Shown here: positions 55,016 through 63,117 of the stretch, piece by piece
Layout: the number at the start of each line of letters is the position of its first letter
Position numbering within the stretch: position 1 is the stretch's first letter
Source of the DNA: Streptomyces hundungensis
Lineage (GTDB): Bacteria > Actinomycetota > Actinomycetes > Streptomycetales > Streptomycetaceae
Direction of reading: 5' to 3'
DNA length: 64,000 nt
NCBI RefSeq assembly: GCF_003627815.1
Contig: NZ_CP032698.1
Span: forward strand, 1,426,001 to 1,490,000
Notes under the pieces: generated by a model
Database searches by the model: none
What the model was told of the DNA's origin: nothing
Seen by the model: the letters and a program-made list of their open reading frames with translations, nothing else
Program-made: the position numbers and the translations under genes

Positions 55016-55957
55016 TCAGTGTGTGGTCTCGCCTTGGGCCGTCTCGATGCCGCCGTGAAGATCCGCCGCCGCGTCGATCGCCGTGGCGGCCGACGCGCAC
55101 AGGCAGCCGAGCAGGAGGGCGGGTATGAGCCGGGCGCCGCGCGAGCGGGGCCGTCGCGCCGCGGGGTCGCGGTCGAGCAGGGCCGCGACCCTGCGCGGCA
55201 CCGGTCCCGCCGCCGCGGCGAGCACCGCGCGGGGCCGTGCCGCGCCGGGCGCGACGGCGTGCGAGGCCAGCGCGGCCCGGCCGATGGCGCGCGCGGCCAG
55301 CGTGCGGTCGCCCACGGCGTCGGCGGCGGACTCGTCGGCGGACCGCTCCAGGGCGAAGGCGAGGGGCGCTCGGAGCGCGCGCAGCGCGGGGTGGCAGTGG
55401 GCCGCGAGTTCGGCTGCGGCGAGGAACAGGTGGTGGCGGCCCCGGAGATGGGCGCGCTCATGGGCGAACAGGGCCTCGCGCTCGTCGGGTCCGAGCGCGC
55501 GCAGCATCCCGGTGGTGACGACGATGCGCCCCGGACGTCCGGGCAGCGCGTAGGCGTCGGGGTCGGGGTCGCGCAGCACGGCGAGCTCACCGGCCCCGGG
55601 GCTCAACCGGCCGTGGGCGGTGCGCAGTTCGGCCAGTTGTCGGCGGGCGGAACGGAGCAGGGCCGTACCCGAAACGGCGACGACACCGGCGGCGAAGGCG
55701 GCGGCCGGGAACGCGAGCCACGTCGGAAGCGCGTCGAGAGGCGCCGCCAGGTGTTCGAGGGAGGCGAAGAAGGACAGCCGGAGCGCTCCGGCCAGGGCGA
55801 TGAGGCCCAGCGCGGCTGTCGAGCAGGCGGCAAGCCCGATGGCGGCGGTGGCGAGCAGCCAGGCGGCGGCGCGGGGCGGCAGCGTCTCGGCCAGCCGGCG
55901 CGCCACGGGCACGGCGAGGAACGGCACGAGAAGGGGGACCCACACCGAGAAGATCAT
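55016..55957 (-). CDS. M56-family metalloprotease (BlaR1-like, sensor-less)
   Basis: A 313-residue membrane metalloprotease. Three N-terminal helices precede the zinc motif FAHERAHLRGRHHL (HExxH as HERAH) with a downstream ERSADESAADAVG helix supplying the third ligand. One further helix is near the C-terminus (LIPALLLGCLCASAATAI). No penicillin-binding sensor domain is present, unlike BlaR1. ATG at 55957 overlaps the BlaI-like stop (ATGA). Such M56/BlaI pairs are usual in Streptomyces; the protease presumably inactivates the repressor after an envelope signal. Confidence 0.9.
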   Translation of the reverse strand: MIFSVWVPLLVPFLAVPVARRLAETLPPRAAAWLLATAAIGLAACSTAALGLIALAGALRLSFFASLEHLAAPLDALPTWLAFPAAAFAAGVVAVSGTALLRSARRQLAELRTAHGRLSPGAGELAVLRDPDPDAYALPGRPGRIVVTTGMLRALGPDEREALFAHERAHLRGRHHLFLAAAELAAHCHPALRALRAPLAFALERSADESAADAVGDRTLAARAIGRAALASHAVAPGAARPRAVLAAAAGPVPRRVAALLDRDPAARRPRSRGARLIPALLLGCLCASAATAIDAAADLHGGIETAQGETTH

Positions 55958-56349
55958 CGCCCGCCGCCCCCGGCCTCCCCCAGGAGGGAACGCAGCAGCT
56001 GCTCGTCCTCGTCGCTGAGCTGGGATACGAAACGGGCGAGGACCGTGGAGCGGTCCTCCTCCTTGGCCAGTTCGGTGTGCATGCGGCGGGCCGTGAGCCC
56101 CGGCGCGTCCTCGGTCGGGGTGTACGCGTACCCGCGCCCGACACGCCGACGCGTGACGGCGCCCTTGTCGTGCAGGCGGGTCAGGATGGTGGTCACCGTG
56201 GTGCGCGCCAGGCTTCCGCCGAGCTCGGCCTGGACCTCGCCGGGGGTGAGCGGAGCCTCGGCGGCCCAGAGCGCGGCGAGGACCCCGGCCTCCAGTTCGC
56301 CCGCGGGGCGTCGCGCGTCCCTGTGCCCGGCGCCTGGCGTGGCAGTCAT
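55954..56349 (-). CDS. BlaI/MecI/CopY-family repressor
   Basis: A 131-residue winged-helix repressor: GELEAGVLAALWAAEAPLTPGEVQAELGG..ARTTVTTILTRLHDKGAVTRRRVGRGYAYTPT, then a dimerisation helix ending FVSQLSDEDEQLLRSLLGE. ATG at 56349 is preceded by GGGAGGAG. Translationally coupled to the M56 protease. A perfect operator lies 24 bp upstream of the start, so it represses its own operon. Confidence 0.93.
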   Translation of the reverse strand: MTATPGAGHRDARRPAGELEAGVLAALWAAEAPLTPGEVQAELGGSLARTTVTTILTRLHDKGAVTRRRVGRGYAYTPTEDAPGLTARRMHTELAKEEDRSTVLARFVSQLSDEDEQLLRSLLGEAGGGGR

Positions 56350-56372
56350 GGAACACTCCTCCCGCTTCACTC

Positions 56373-56390
56373 GTCTACAGTGCTGTAGAC
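56373..56390. promoter_or_regulatory. BlaI-type operator
   Basis: GTCTACAGTGCTGTAGAC: 18-bp perfect dyad with 8-bp arms, containing the TACA...TGTA core of BlaI/MecI operators. It lies between the blaI-like gene and the divergent DedA gene (ATG 85 bp away), so it could affect both. Confidence 0.85.
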
Positions 56391-56474
56391 CGTCCGCATC
56401 ACCGTCATCAGTTGGGCCGTGCTCGCCCCCCGGGGACGAGCGGCCCGACCACCATTATGGGAGGGCCCACTGAC

Positions 56475-57149
56475 ATGGCTGTCGCAACCCTGTTCGCAGC
56501 CTCGGCCCCACAGGCCGTGAACGTCCTCGACGCCGGATCGCTGCTGTCCACGTTCGGGGCCCTGGGCATCGCCGTGGTGCTCTTCGCGGAGACGGGCCTG
56601 CTGGTCGGCTGCTTCCTCCCCGGCGACTCGCTGCTCTTCACCGCGGGCCTGCTGTGCGTGCCCGGCGGCAGCGGTCCGGTCTCGCTCTCGCTGCCGGAAG
56701 TACTCGTCTGTTCCGTGCTCGGCGCGCTGCTTGGGGCGCAGGTGGGCTACTGGATCGGGCGCCGCGGCGGTCGCGCCCTGCTGGCCCGCAGCACGTCCCG
56801 CAAGCTCCACGAGGGCGCGGACCGCGCCGAGGAGTTGCTCGCCAAGTACGGGCACGCGAAGGCGATCGTGCTGGCTCGCTTCGTGCCGATCGTCCGTACG
56901 GTGCTCAACCCGCTCGCGGGCGTCCTCGGCGTACCGGCCCGGGTCTTCGCCCTCTGGCAGGTCATCGGCGGCCTCGTGTGGACCTGCGCGTTGGTCCTCG
57001 CCGGCTACGGGCTCGGTTCGTCCGTACCGAACATCGACCGCTATCTGCTGCCGATCGTCGCCCTCGTCGTGGTCGTCTCGGTCACGCCGGTCGCCCTGGA
57101 GATCCTGCGCGCCCGCCGCTCGCGTACGGCATCCGAGGACGCCGGTTGA
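56475..57149 (+). CDS. DedA-family membrane protein
   Basis: A 224-residue DedA/SNARE-associated protein: GALGIAVVLFAETGLLVGCFLPGDSLLFTAGLL, LGALLGAQVGYWIGRRGG, and LARFVPIVRTVLNPLAGVLGVPARVFALWQVIGGLVW with the essential Arg and membrane-embedded acidic residues. DedA proteins work as lipid flippases or scramblases, some for undecaprenyl phosphate. ATG at 56475. Followed 67 bp later by a PAP2 gene on the same strand, and divergent from blaI. Confidence 0.93.
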   Translation: MAVATLFAASAPQAVNVLDAGSLLSTFGALGIAVVLFAETGLLVGCFLPGDSLLFTAGLLCVPGGSGPVSLSLPEVLVCSVLGALLGAQVGYWIGRRGGRALLARSTSRKLHEGADRAEELLAKYGHAKAIVLARFVPIVRTVLNPLAGVLGVPARVFALWQVIGGLVWTCALVLAGYGLGSSVPNIDRYLLPIVALVVVVSVTPVALEILRARRSRTASEDAG

Positions 57150-57216
57150 TGCCCTTCCACACGAAGTGCGCGCGACGGCCCGGCTCCATCCGGCGGCAGC
57201 CCCCGGTGACCGCTCG

Positions 57217-57882
57217 ATGACGCCGGCCCGACGCACCGGCACGGCGGCCGGCGTGCTGCTGGCCCTCTTCGTGCTGCTCACGGTGGTGGTCGCCGTGCGG
57301 CACGGGGCGCCGCTGCCCGGCGACCGGGCCCTGCACCGCTGGCCGCTCGATCACCGCCCACCGGTCGCGGTGGCCACCGCCCTGGCCGTGACGGCCACCG
57401 GCACGGGCCTCGTGCCCTACCTCCTGGCGATCGTCGCGGGTCTGATCGCGGGCCGCGACGGCAGAGAGCGCCGGGGCGCCGCGGCGGGGGCGCTCGCGGT
57501 ACTCATCCTCGGACAGGCGGTGCGCTACGGCCTGATGGCGGCCGTAGCCCGCCCGCGCCCGGCCGCCTTCGACTGGGCGACCACGGCCTCGGGCCATTCC
57601 TTCCCGTCCGGGCACACCACCACGAGCGCGCTCACCGCGGGGCTGCTGGTCTGGGCGGTGCTGACCCGCTCCCGCATCTCGGCCGTCCGCTTCACCGTCG
57701 CCCTGGTGCTGCTCTGGGCGGCCGCGGTCGGCCTCTCCCGGGTCTACCTCGGGGTGCACTGGGCGAGCGACGTACTGGGCGGCTGGCTGTTCGCCGCGTT
57801 CTGGCTCTGCCTCGCCGCCCGGGTCGCGGAGCCGCTCGTACGGCGGCTGCGGGCGAAGCCGTCCACGGCACGCCACCCCTGA
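57217..57882 (+). CDS. PAP2-family membrane phosphatase
   Basis: A 221-residue phosphatase with about six helices. The three-part motif is present: MAAVARPRPAAF, FPSGHTTTS (catalytic His) and SRVYLGVHWASDVLGG (nucleophile His). Likely dephosphorylates lipid pyrophosphates such as undecaprenyl pyrophosphate or phosphatidic acid. Placed after the DedA gene: together a phosphatase and a flippase-type protein make a plausible lipid-carrier recycling unit. Confidence 0.92.
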   Translation: MTPARRTGTAAGVLLALFVLLTVVVAVRHGAPLPGDRALHRWPLDHRPPVAVATALAVTATGTGLVPYLLAIVAGLIAGRDGRERRGAAAGALAVLILGQAVRYGLMAAVARPRPAAFDWATTASGHSFPSGHTTTSALTAGLLVWAVLTRSRISAVRFTVALVLLWAAAVGLSRVYLGVHWASDVLGGWLFAAFWLCLAARVAEPLVRRLRAKPSTARHP

Positions 57883-58024
57883 CGCCCGCCTGAACTCCCG
57901 GGGTCCTTGGATGCCAGGGTGGAGCCGCCGATGCGTCAACTCCCTTGCTCTGTCGCGGCGTTGAAGGCATTGGGGCGTTGGCAGCGCTTCGCGGGGGTGG
58001 GGGTGTGGGTACGCGGTCGACCCC

Positions 58025-59260
58025 TCACGCCGCCTTGAAGAAGCCCTTCCAGCCGCCGGGCGGCGCCTGTCCCACTTGCAGCGACCGGAGCCTGTCGAGG
58101 ACCTTGGGGTCCTGCACATCGAGCCAGTCCACGAACTGGCGGAACGACACCAGCCGCACGTCCGGCTTGCCGGCCATGACCTTCAGCGCCTCCTCGACGG
58201 CGTCCATGTAGATGCCGCCGTTCCACTCCTCGAAGTGGTTGCCGATGTAGAAGGGCGCCCGATTGGTCTCGTACGCGCGCTTGAAGCCGGCCAGGTACGA
58301 GGCGGCGGCCTGCGTCCGCCAGGTGGGATAGCGGTACGCCACGCCCTTGGTGCTGTTCTTGGACTGGTTGGCGAGGATGTTGTAGTCCATCGACAGGACC
58401 TCGAAGCCGTGCCCGGGGAACGGGATGCCCTGGAGGGGCAGGTCCCAGATGCCGTGTCGTTTCTCCGGCCACATCTGGCGGCCGCCGGGCGAGGAGGCGT
58501 CGTAACGCCAGCCGCGTTCCTTCGCGGCGGGCAGCAGGTTCTCCTGGCCGAGGAGGCACGGCGTACGGCCGCCGACGAGTTCCTTGTGGTAGTCGAACGG
58601 CAGCGGGTCCTCGTCCTTCCAACCGGTGTTGGTGCGCCATTCCGTCACGAAGGAGACCGCCTGGTCGATCTCGCTGTTCCACTGGCCGGGCGTCCAGCCG
58701 GCGACCGACCCCGAGCCGCCGCAGAAGTGGCCGTTGAAGTGGGTGCCGATCTCGTGGCCGTCCGACCAGGCCTGTCGGATGTACTTCAGCGTCTCCTTGA
58801 CGTGCTTGTCGCTGAGGTAGCCGATGTCGGAGGCGCCGACGGGGTTGTTCGGGGGGCGGTAGAGGTTCTTCTTCGACTCGGGGAGCAGGTAGAGGCCGGA
58901 GAGGAAGAACGTCATCCCCGCGTTGTGGTTTCTGGCCAGTTCGAGGAAGCGCGGGAAGAGACCGTTGCCGACCTCGCCCGCGCCGTCCCAGGAGAAGATC
59001 ACGAACTGCGGCGGGGTCTGGCCGGGTTCGAGCGGGACGGGCGCGTCCGGCTGGTTCGGCTGCTTGCCGGTGTCCGCCGTCGATCCGTCACCGATGAGCC
59101 TGGCCTGCGACTTTCCCGGCTTCGCGGGGCCCTGCCCCTGCCCCGGACGACTCGCGTCCGCCGGGCCCTGATCACCGGGTGCACCACATCCGGCGAGCCC
59201 CGCCGCGGCGACCGCCCCAAGTCCCGCGCCCAGCAATCCCCTTCGACTGATGTCTGGCAT
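58025..59260 (-). CDS. Tat-type lipoprotein with divergent polysaccharide-deacetylase fold
   Basis: A 411-residue exported protein. The N-terminus DISRRGLLGAGLGAVAAAGLAGC has both a twin-arginine motif and a lipobox. A Gly/Pro/Gln-rich linker follows. The domain (about 85–400) carries FSWDGAGE where CE4 enzymes have TFDDG, and HEIGTHFNGHF as the His pair; the first Asp is Trp here. Also YRPPNNPVGASD and an extended C-terminal half (PFYIGNHFEEWNGG). It fits large actinobacterial deacetylase-like lipoproteins; catalytic competence is doubtful. Monocistronic. Confidence 0.85.
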   Translation of the reverse strand: MPDISRRGLLGAGLGAVAAAGLAGCGAPGDQGPADASRPGQGQGPAKPGKSQARLIGDGSTADTGKQPNQPDAPVPLEPGQTPPQFVIFSWDGAGEVGNGLFPRFLELARNHNAGMTFFLSGLYLLPESKKNLYRPPNNPVGASDIGYLSDKHVKETLKYIRQAWSDGHEIGTHFNGHFCGGSGSVAGWTPGQWNSEIDQAVSFVTEWRTNTGWKDEDPLPFDYHKELVGGRTPCLLGQENLLPAAKERGWRYDASSPGGRQMWPEKRHGIWDLPLQGIPFPGHGFEVLSMDYNILANQSKNSTKGVAYRYPTWRTQAAASYLAGFKRAYETNRAPFYIGNHFEEWNGGIYMDAVEEALKVMAGKPDVRLVSFRQFVDWLDVQDPKVLDRLRSLQVGQAPPGGWKGFFKAA

Positions 59261-59549
59261 GCCTGCTCCCGTCGCTCATCCACGGACGTCAGATGTGTTG
59301 ACCGGATAGTCGTGAATTAACCGATATCGCCCGAGATTGAGCCGCCCGCCACCCCGCAAGAGCCTCAGCGTCACCACGCGTGACCGCCGTTGACCTTTCC
59401 TTGGTCATCCGTTGACCCGGCGCCAGGGCGGGGCTCGAAGAGCGAGCGCACCTTCCCCCCGATGACCGACAGGCCTCGACCCCGACCCCGACCCCGACAG
59501 CCGAACCGACCTCAACTCGGGCCGGAGACGCCACCCTTCCCTTCTTTCA
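59261..59549. other. Intergenic region between deacetylase lipoprotein and SPFH gene
   Basis: Contains a GACCCC-type hexanucleotide repeat near 59474–59500 and AT-rich stretches around 59290–59330 that probably hold the lipoprotein promoter. No gene was supported. Confidence 0.4.
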
Positions 59550-59596
59550 CGTCATCTTGACGATAACCAGAAAGGACCACTATCGTCGTTCTGACG
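59550..59596. promoter_or_regulatory. Large inverted repeat upstream of the SPFH–NAD-kinase-like operon
   Basis: Outer arms CGTC (59550) and GACG (59593) enclose inner arms GACGATA (59559–59565) and TATCGTC (59581–59587) with a 15-bp centre. It ends 20 bp before the ATG at 59617, a good place for a repressor. Genes for NAD kinase-like proteins are often under Nudix-related NrtR control, which I mention only as a possibility. Confidence 0.5.
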
Positions 59597-59616
59597 AAAA
59601 GGAAGGGGTCGTTCCC

Positions 59617-60621
59617 ATGGCCGACATCTCCAGGCGCTTCGGCTGGCGCCATCTGCGCTCCGCGCCCACCTCGCACATCCGCCACCACAAGAACGGCCGC
59701 CCGGCCCACGACGGCGCCGGGCTCAGCTTCTGGTTCAAGCCGCTCAGCGCCGCGCTCTCCGAAGTGCCGGTCAACGACCGGGAACTGGCGATGGCCTTCC
59801 ACGCCCGCACCGCCGACTTCCAGGACGTCACCGTGCAGGCGACCGTGACGTACCGGATCAGCGAGCCGGGCAGCGCCGCCGACCGGCTCGACTTCTCCAT
59901 CGACCCGGACACCGGCGTCTGGCGCGGCGACCCCCTGGAACAGCTCTCGACCCTGCTCACCGAGACGGCACAGCAGCACGCCCTCGACGTCCTCGCGCGC
60001 ACCGCGCTCTCCGACGCCCTCGCCGACGGCGTGGCCGCGGTACGGGAACGGATCGCGGCCGGGCTCGCGGCGGGGCACCGGCTGCCCGCTACCGGAATCG
60101 AGATCGTCGCGGTACGGGTCGTCGCGATCCGCCCCGAACCCGAGGTGGAGCGCGCGCTGCGGACCCCGGCGCGGGAGCGCATCCAGCAGGAGGCGGACCG
60201 GGCCACCTACGAGCGGCGGGCCGTGGCCGTCGAGCGCGAACGCGCCATCGCCGAGAACGAGCTCGCCAGCCGCATCGAACTGGCCCGCCGAGAGGAGCAG
60301 TTGGTGGAACAGCGCGGCACCAACACCCGTCGCGAGGCGGAGGAGGAAGCGGCGGCGGACGCGGTGCGCACCGAGGCCGAAGCCGCCCGCACGGTGCGTC
60401 TCGCGCGGGCCGAGGCGGAGGCGGCCCGCGCCTCGGGCGAGGCCAGGGCCGGGGCGCAGGCCGCCTGGCTCCAGGTGCACGGGGAGGCCGACCCGGCCAC
60501 CCTGCACGCCCTGGCCGCGACCCGGCTGGCCGAGAACCTGCCGCGCGTCGAGAGCCTCACCCTCTCCCCCGACGTGCTCACCACGCTGCTCGCCCGGCTC
60601 GGCCGGGGAGAGCGGCCGTGA
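59617..60621 (+). CDS. SPFH/Band-7 domain protein
   Basis: A 334-residue protein. SPFH domain about 50–190: EVPVNDRELAMAFHARTADFQDVTVQATVTYRI, TGIEIVAVRVVAIRPEPEVERAL. A long Ala/Glu/Arg coiled coil follows (about 195–300, EREREIAENEL, RREAEEEAAADAVRTEAEAARTVRLARAEAEAAR), ending with a short conserved tail (PRVESLTLSPDVLTTLLARLG). Unlike stomatins or flotillins it has no N-terminal membrane helix. ATG at 59617 follows GGAAGGGG. Coupled by GTGA overlap to the NAD-kinase-like gene. Confidence 0.9.
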   Translation: MADISRRFGWRHLRSAPTSHIRHHKNGRPAHDGAGLSFWFKPLSAALSEVPVNDRELAMAFHARTADFQDVTVQATVTYRISEPGSAADRLDFSIDPDTGVWRGDPLEQLSTLLTETAQQHALDVLARTALSDALADGVAAVRERIAAGLAAGHRLPATGIEIVAVRVVAIRPEPEVERALRTPARERIQQEADRATYERRAVAVERERAIAENELASRIELARREEQLVEQRGTNTRREAEEEAAADAVRTEAEAARTVRLARAEAEAARASGEARAGAQAAWLQVHGEADPATLHALAATRLAENLPRVESLTLSPDVLTTLLARLGRGERP

Positions 60622-61517
60622 GTCTGGCCCCGCGCGCGGTGCTGGTCCATCGCGCCTCGGAATACGAGGAGTTGCTGGCCCGGCACGGCACCCACGGCCA
60701 GGCCGAGTTCTTCCTGTCCTCGCGCGGCCGGAGCCTGCGCGAGGTGGCCGAGCGGCACCACCGGGGGCTGCGGGCCGTCGCCGACGTGGCGGCGGCGATC
60801 CCTGCGCAGTGGCGCCAGGCCCGGGTCGAGCGGGCCGACCTCGACCGCTTTCTGTTCGCGCCGGAGGACGTCGTGGTGGTGGTCGGCCAGGACGGTCTGG
60901 TCGCCAACGCGGCCAAGTACCTGAACGGACAGCCGGTCGTCGGCATCGATCCGGAGCCGGGCCGCAACCCCGGTGTGCTGGTGCGCCACCGGCCGTCCGC
61001 CGCCCCGGCGCTCCTGTCGGGGGCCGCTTCGCGGCGCTGCGTGGTGGAGGAACTCACCATGGTGGAGGCCCGCACCGACGACCGTCAGCGGCTGCTCGCG
61101 CTCAACGAGATCTACCTCGGAGCGTCCGGCCACCAGACGGCGCGCTATCGCATCGGCCCCGACGACCCGGCCGCCACCACCGAGGCACAGGCCTCGTCCG
61201 GTGTGCTGGTCGGCACCGGCACCGGGGCCACCGGCTGGCTGCGTTCGCTGTGGCAGCAGCGGGCGCACGCCCCGGCGCTGCCGGGCCCGGTGGATGCCCG
61301 TCTGGTGTGGTTCGTACGCGAGGCATGGCCCTCCCCGGTGACCGGGACCTCGCTGGTCGAGGGGGAGTTGTCCGGTTCCCGGCGGCTGCGGATCACCGTC
61401 GAGTCCGACCGTCTGGTGGTCTTCGGGGACGGCATGGAGGGCGACGCACTGGACTTGACGTGGGGGCAGACGGTCACGGTCGGCGTCTCGGACACGTCAC
61501 TGCGGCTGGTGGGTTGA
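60618..61517 (+). CDS. NAD-kinase-like protein
   Basis: A 299-residue protein of the NAD kinase/sphingosine kinase-like fold. VVVVVGQDGLVANAAKYLNGQPVVGIDPEP corresponds to the GGDGT nucleotide motif and following strand, with GQDG in place of GGDGT. VGTGTGATGWLRSL matches the conserved second glycine-rich loop, and the C-terminal strands (VESDRLVVFGDGM) fit. The changed GGDGT makes ordinary NAD phosphorylation uncertain. GTG at 60618 overlaps the SPFH stop. Such SPFH/NAD-kinase pairs recur in Streptomyces. Confidence 0.85.
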   Translation: MSLAPRAVLVHRASEYEELLARHGTHGQAEFFLSSRGRSLREVAERHHRGLRAVADVAAAIPAQWRQARVERADLDRFLFAPEDVVVVVGQDGLVANAAKYLNGQPVVGIDPEPGRNPGVLVRHRPSAAPALLSGAASRRCVVEELTMVEARTDDRQRLLALNEIYLGASGHQTARYRIGPDDPAATTEAQASSGVLVGTGTGATGWLRSLWQQRAHAPALPGPVDARLVWFVREAWPSPVTGTSLVEGELSGSRRLRITVESDRLVVFGDGMEGDALDLTWGQTVTVGVSDTSLRLVG

Positions 61518-61614
61518 GGCCGATCGGCCGCGCGTCAGCGGGCCGTGAGCCTCGATTGTCAGTGGCGTACGGCATCGTGAACGGTGAGCCCGTACTGTCG
61601 AGGGAAGGCCGCCG

Positions 61615-61869
61615 ATGACCACCACCGTTGTGATGACGTCCCACGAACGCTCCGCCGCCCAGGCCTATCTGCGCCTGCTGAACACCGTGCGCGCGGCCCT
61701 CGACGCCCCGGCCGGCCGGCCAGGGTCCCCCGTCGCGCTGGAAGGCGTCATCGCCGAGGCCGACGAGGCCCTGGCGCGGGCGGGGCTCGCCGGCAACGAG
61801 GCCGCCCTGTTCGCGCTCGTCGGGGGCCTGACGGGTGGCGCGCCCGCGCCGGGGCGGCCCCGCCGGTGA
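61615..61869 (+). CDS. Small hypothetical protein
   Basis: An 84-residue protein with a helical body (HERSAAQAYLRLLNTVRAALDAP..ALEGVIAEADEALARAGLAGNEAALFALVGGL) and a Pro/Arg tail. ATG at 61615 follows GGGAAGG at 6 nt. About 100 bp downstream of the NAD-kinase-like gene on the same strand; cotranscription is possible. No family recognised. Confidence 0.62.
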   Translation: MTTTVVMTSHERSAAQAYLRLLNTVRAALDAPAGRPGSPVALEGVIAEADEALARAGLAGNEAALFALVGGLTGGAPAPGRPRR

Positions 61870-61913
61870 ACGGGGCGGCCCCGCCGGTGAGCGGGGCGGG
61901 GCCACCTCCCGGG

Positions 61914-62738
61914 TCAGCGCTTGAGGCCGACGCCGCCGTACATCGCGACCTCGTCGGGCAGCGTGTCGTCCGCCTCCGGGCGCCAGCGTGAGCACGACAC
62001 GACGCCGGGCTCAAGCAGTTCGAGCCCGTCGAAGAACCCGGCCACCCGCTCCGGGGTGCGCTGGGTCAGCTTCGGGGTGCCGTGTTCGTTCCAGAACGCC
62101 ACGGCGGCGTCCACGTCGGGCATGGCCGGGCTGGTGATGGTGTGCGAGAGCACCAGGTAACTGCCCGGGGCGAGTTCCTTCATCAGATCGCGCACGAGCC
62201 CGCGGGCCTCGGCCTCGTCGGGGATGAAGATGACGACGCCGAGCAGCATGAGGGCGACCGGCTTGCTCAGGTCGAGGGTCTTCGCCGCGTGCTCCAGGAT
62301 GCTCGCGGTGTCCCGCAGATCGGCGTCGAGGTAGTCGGTGCGGCCCTCGGGGGTGCTGGTCAAAAGGGCGCGGGCGTGCGCGAGGACGAGGGGGTCGTTG
62401 TCGACGTAGACGATCTTGGCCTCGGGTGCGATGCGCTGGGCGACCTCGTGGGTGTTGTCGGCGGTGGGCAGTCCGGTGCCGACGTCGAGGAACTGGCGCA
62501 CCCCGCGGTCGGCCACCAGATGGCGCACGGCCCGGCCGAGGAACAAGCGGTCGGCCAGGGCGTAGTCGCCGATGCCCGGGTGCAGCGAGCGGATCTGGTC
62601 CCCGACCTCCCGGTCGACGGGGTAGTTGTCCTTGCCGCCGAGCCAGTAGTTCCAGATCCGGGCGGTGTGCGGCTGCGCGGTGTTGATGCGGTCGCGCACG
62701 TGGTCGGGCGTCGACGAGGGTGCGGGGTTCTCGGTCAC
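61914..62738 (-). CDS. SAM-dependent methyltransferase, DUF574 (Methyltransf_19) family
   Basis: A 274-residue family member: ARIWNYWLGGKDNYPVDREVGDQI at the N-terminus, SAM motif FLDVGTGLPTADNTHEVAQ, IVYVDNDPLVLAHARALL and DADLRD. GTG at 62738 follows GGAGA. It is clearly paralogous to the gene at 16666–17478 but lies alone here, not next to a c-di-GMP gene. Substrate unknown. Confidence 0.92.
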   Translation of the reverse strand: MTENPAPSSTPDHVRDRINTAQPHTARIWNYWLGGKDNYPVDREVGDQIRSLHPGIGDYALADRLFLGRAVRHLVADRGVRQFLDVGTGLPTADNTHEVAQRIAPEAKIVYVDNDPLVLAHARALLTSTPEGRTDYLDADLRDTASILEHAAKTLDLSKPVALMLLGVVIFIPDEAEARGLVRDLMKELAPGSYLVLSHTITSPAMPDVDAAVAFWNEHGTPKLTQRTPERVAGFFDGLELLEPGVVSCSRWRPEADDTLPDEVAMYGGVGLKR

Positions 62739-63117
62739 GGGTGGGTCTCCTGAGGTGCGGCGCTGCGTCAACGGCCAATTTAGATAATCGCGTTGCGAAG
62801 TGTCACAGGGAACGTGCCGTCGCGCACCAGGTATCTCGGTAAGCCCCGGTCCTCGGCGTGTCCGAGGCGGGCGCATCGCCATCTCCCTTTGCGGACAAGG
62901 CCGTTGAAAGACTGGTAGGAAACTTTCCTGTCCGCTACGCTCCCGGGCGGCGGCTCGGCGCGGTGCCCTGACTCCCCCGTGGGCATGACGCGCTCAGCGA
63001 GAGCTCTGACCCGGCCGTCGCGACGCCGCCCCCTGCCCTGCCCCGGCACGGGCGGGCGCGGCGCCTCGCGCAACGGTGTCCAGCTCTCGCCACCCCCCAA
63101 GGCAGGGAGTTCCAGGT
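62739..63117. other. Divergent intergenic region
   Basis: 379 bp between the methyltransferase and the metallophosphoesterase gene. An AT-rich patch at 62776–62812 (TTTAGATAATCG) and another at 62905–62935 (GAAAGACTGGTAGGAAACTTTCC) are probable promoters; GGAAAC..CTTTCC there is partly palindromic. No gene was supported. Confidence 0.4.

Noticed and set aside
54503..56473. A 656-codon frame opposite DoxX, M56 and BlaI genes
   Set aside because: It spans three well-defined genes on the other strand and their operator; antisense shadow only.
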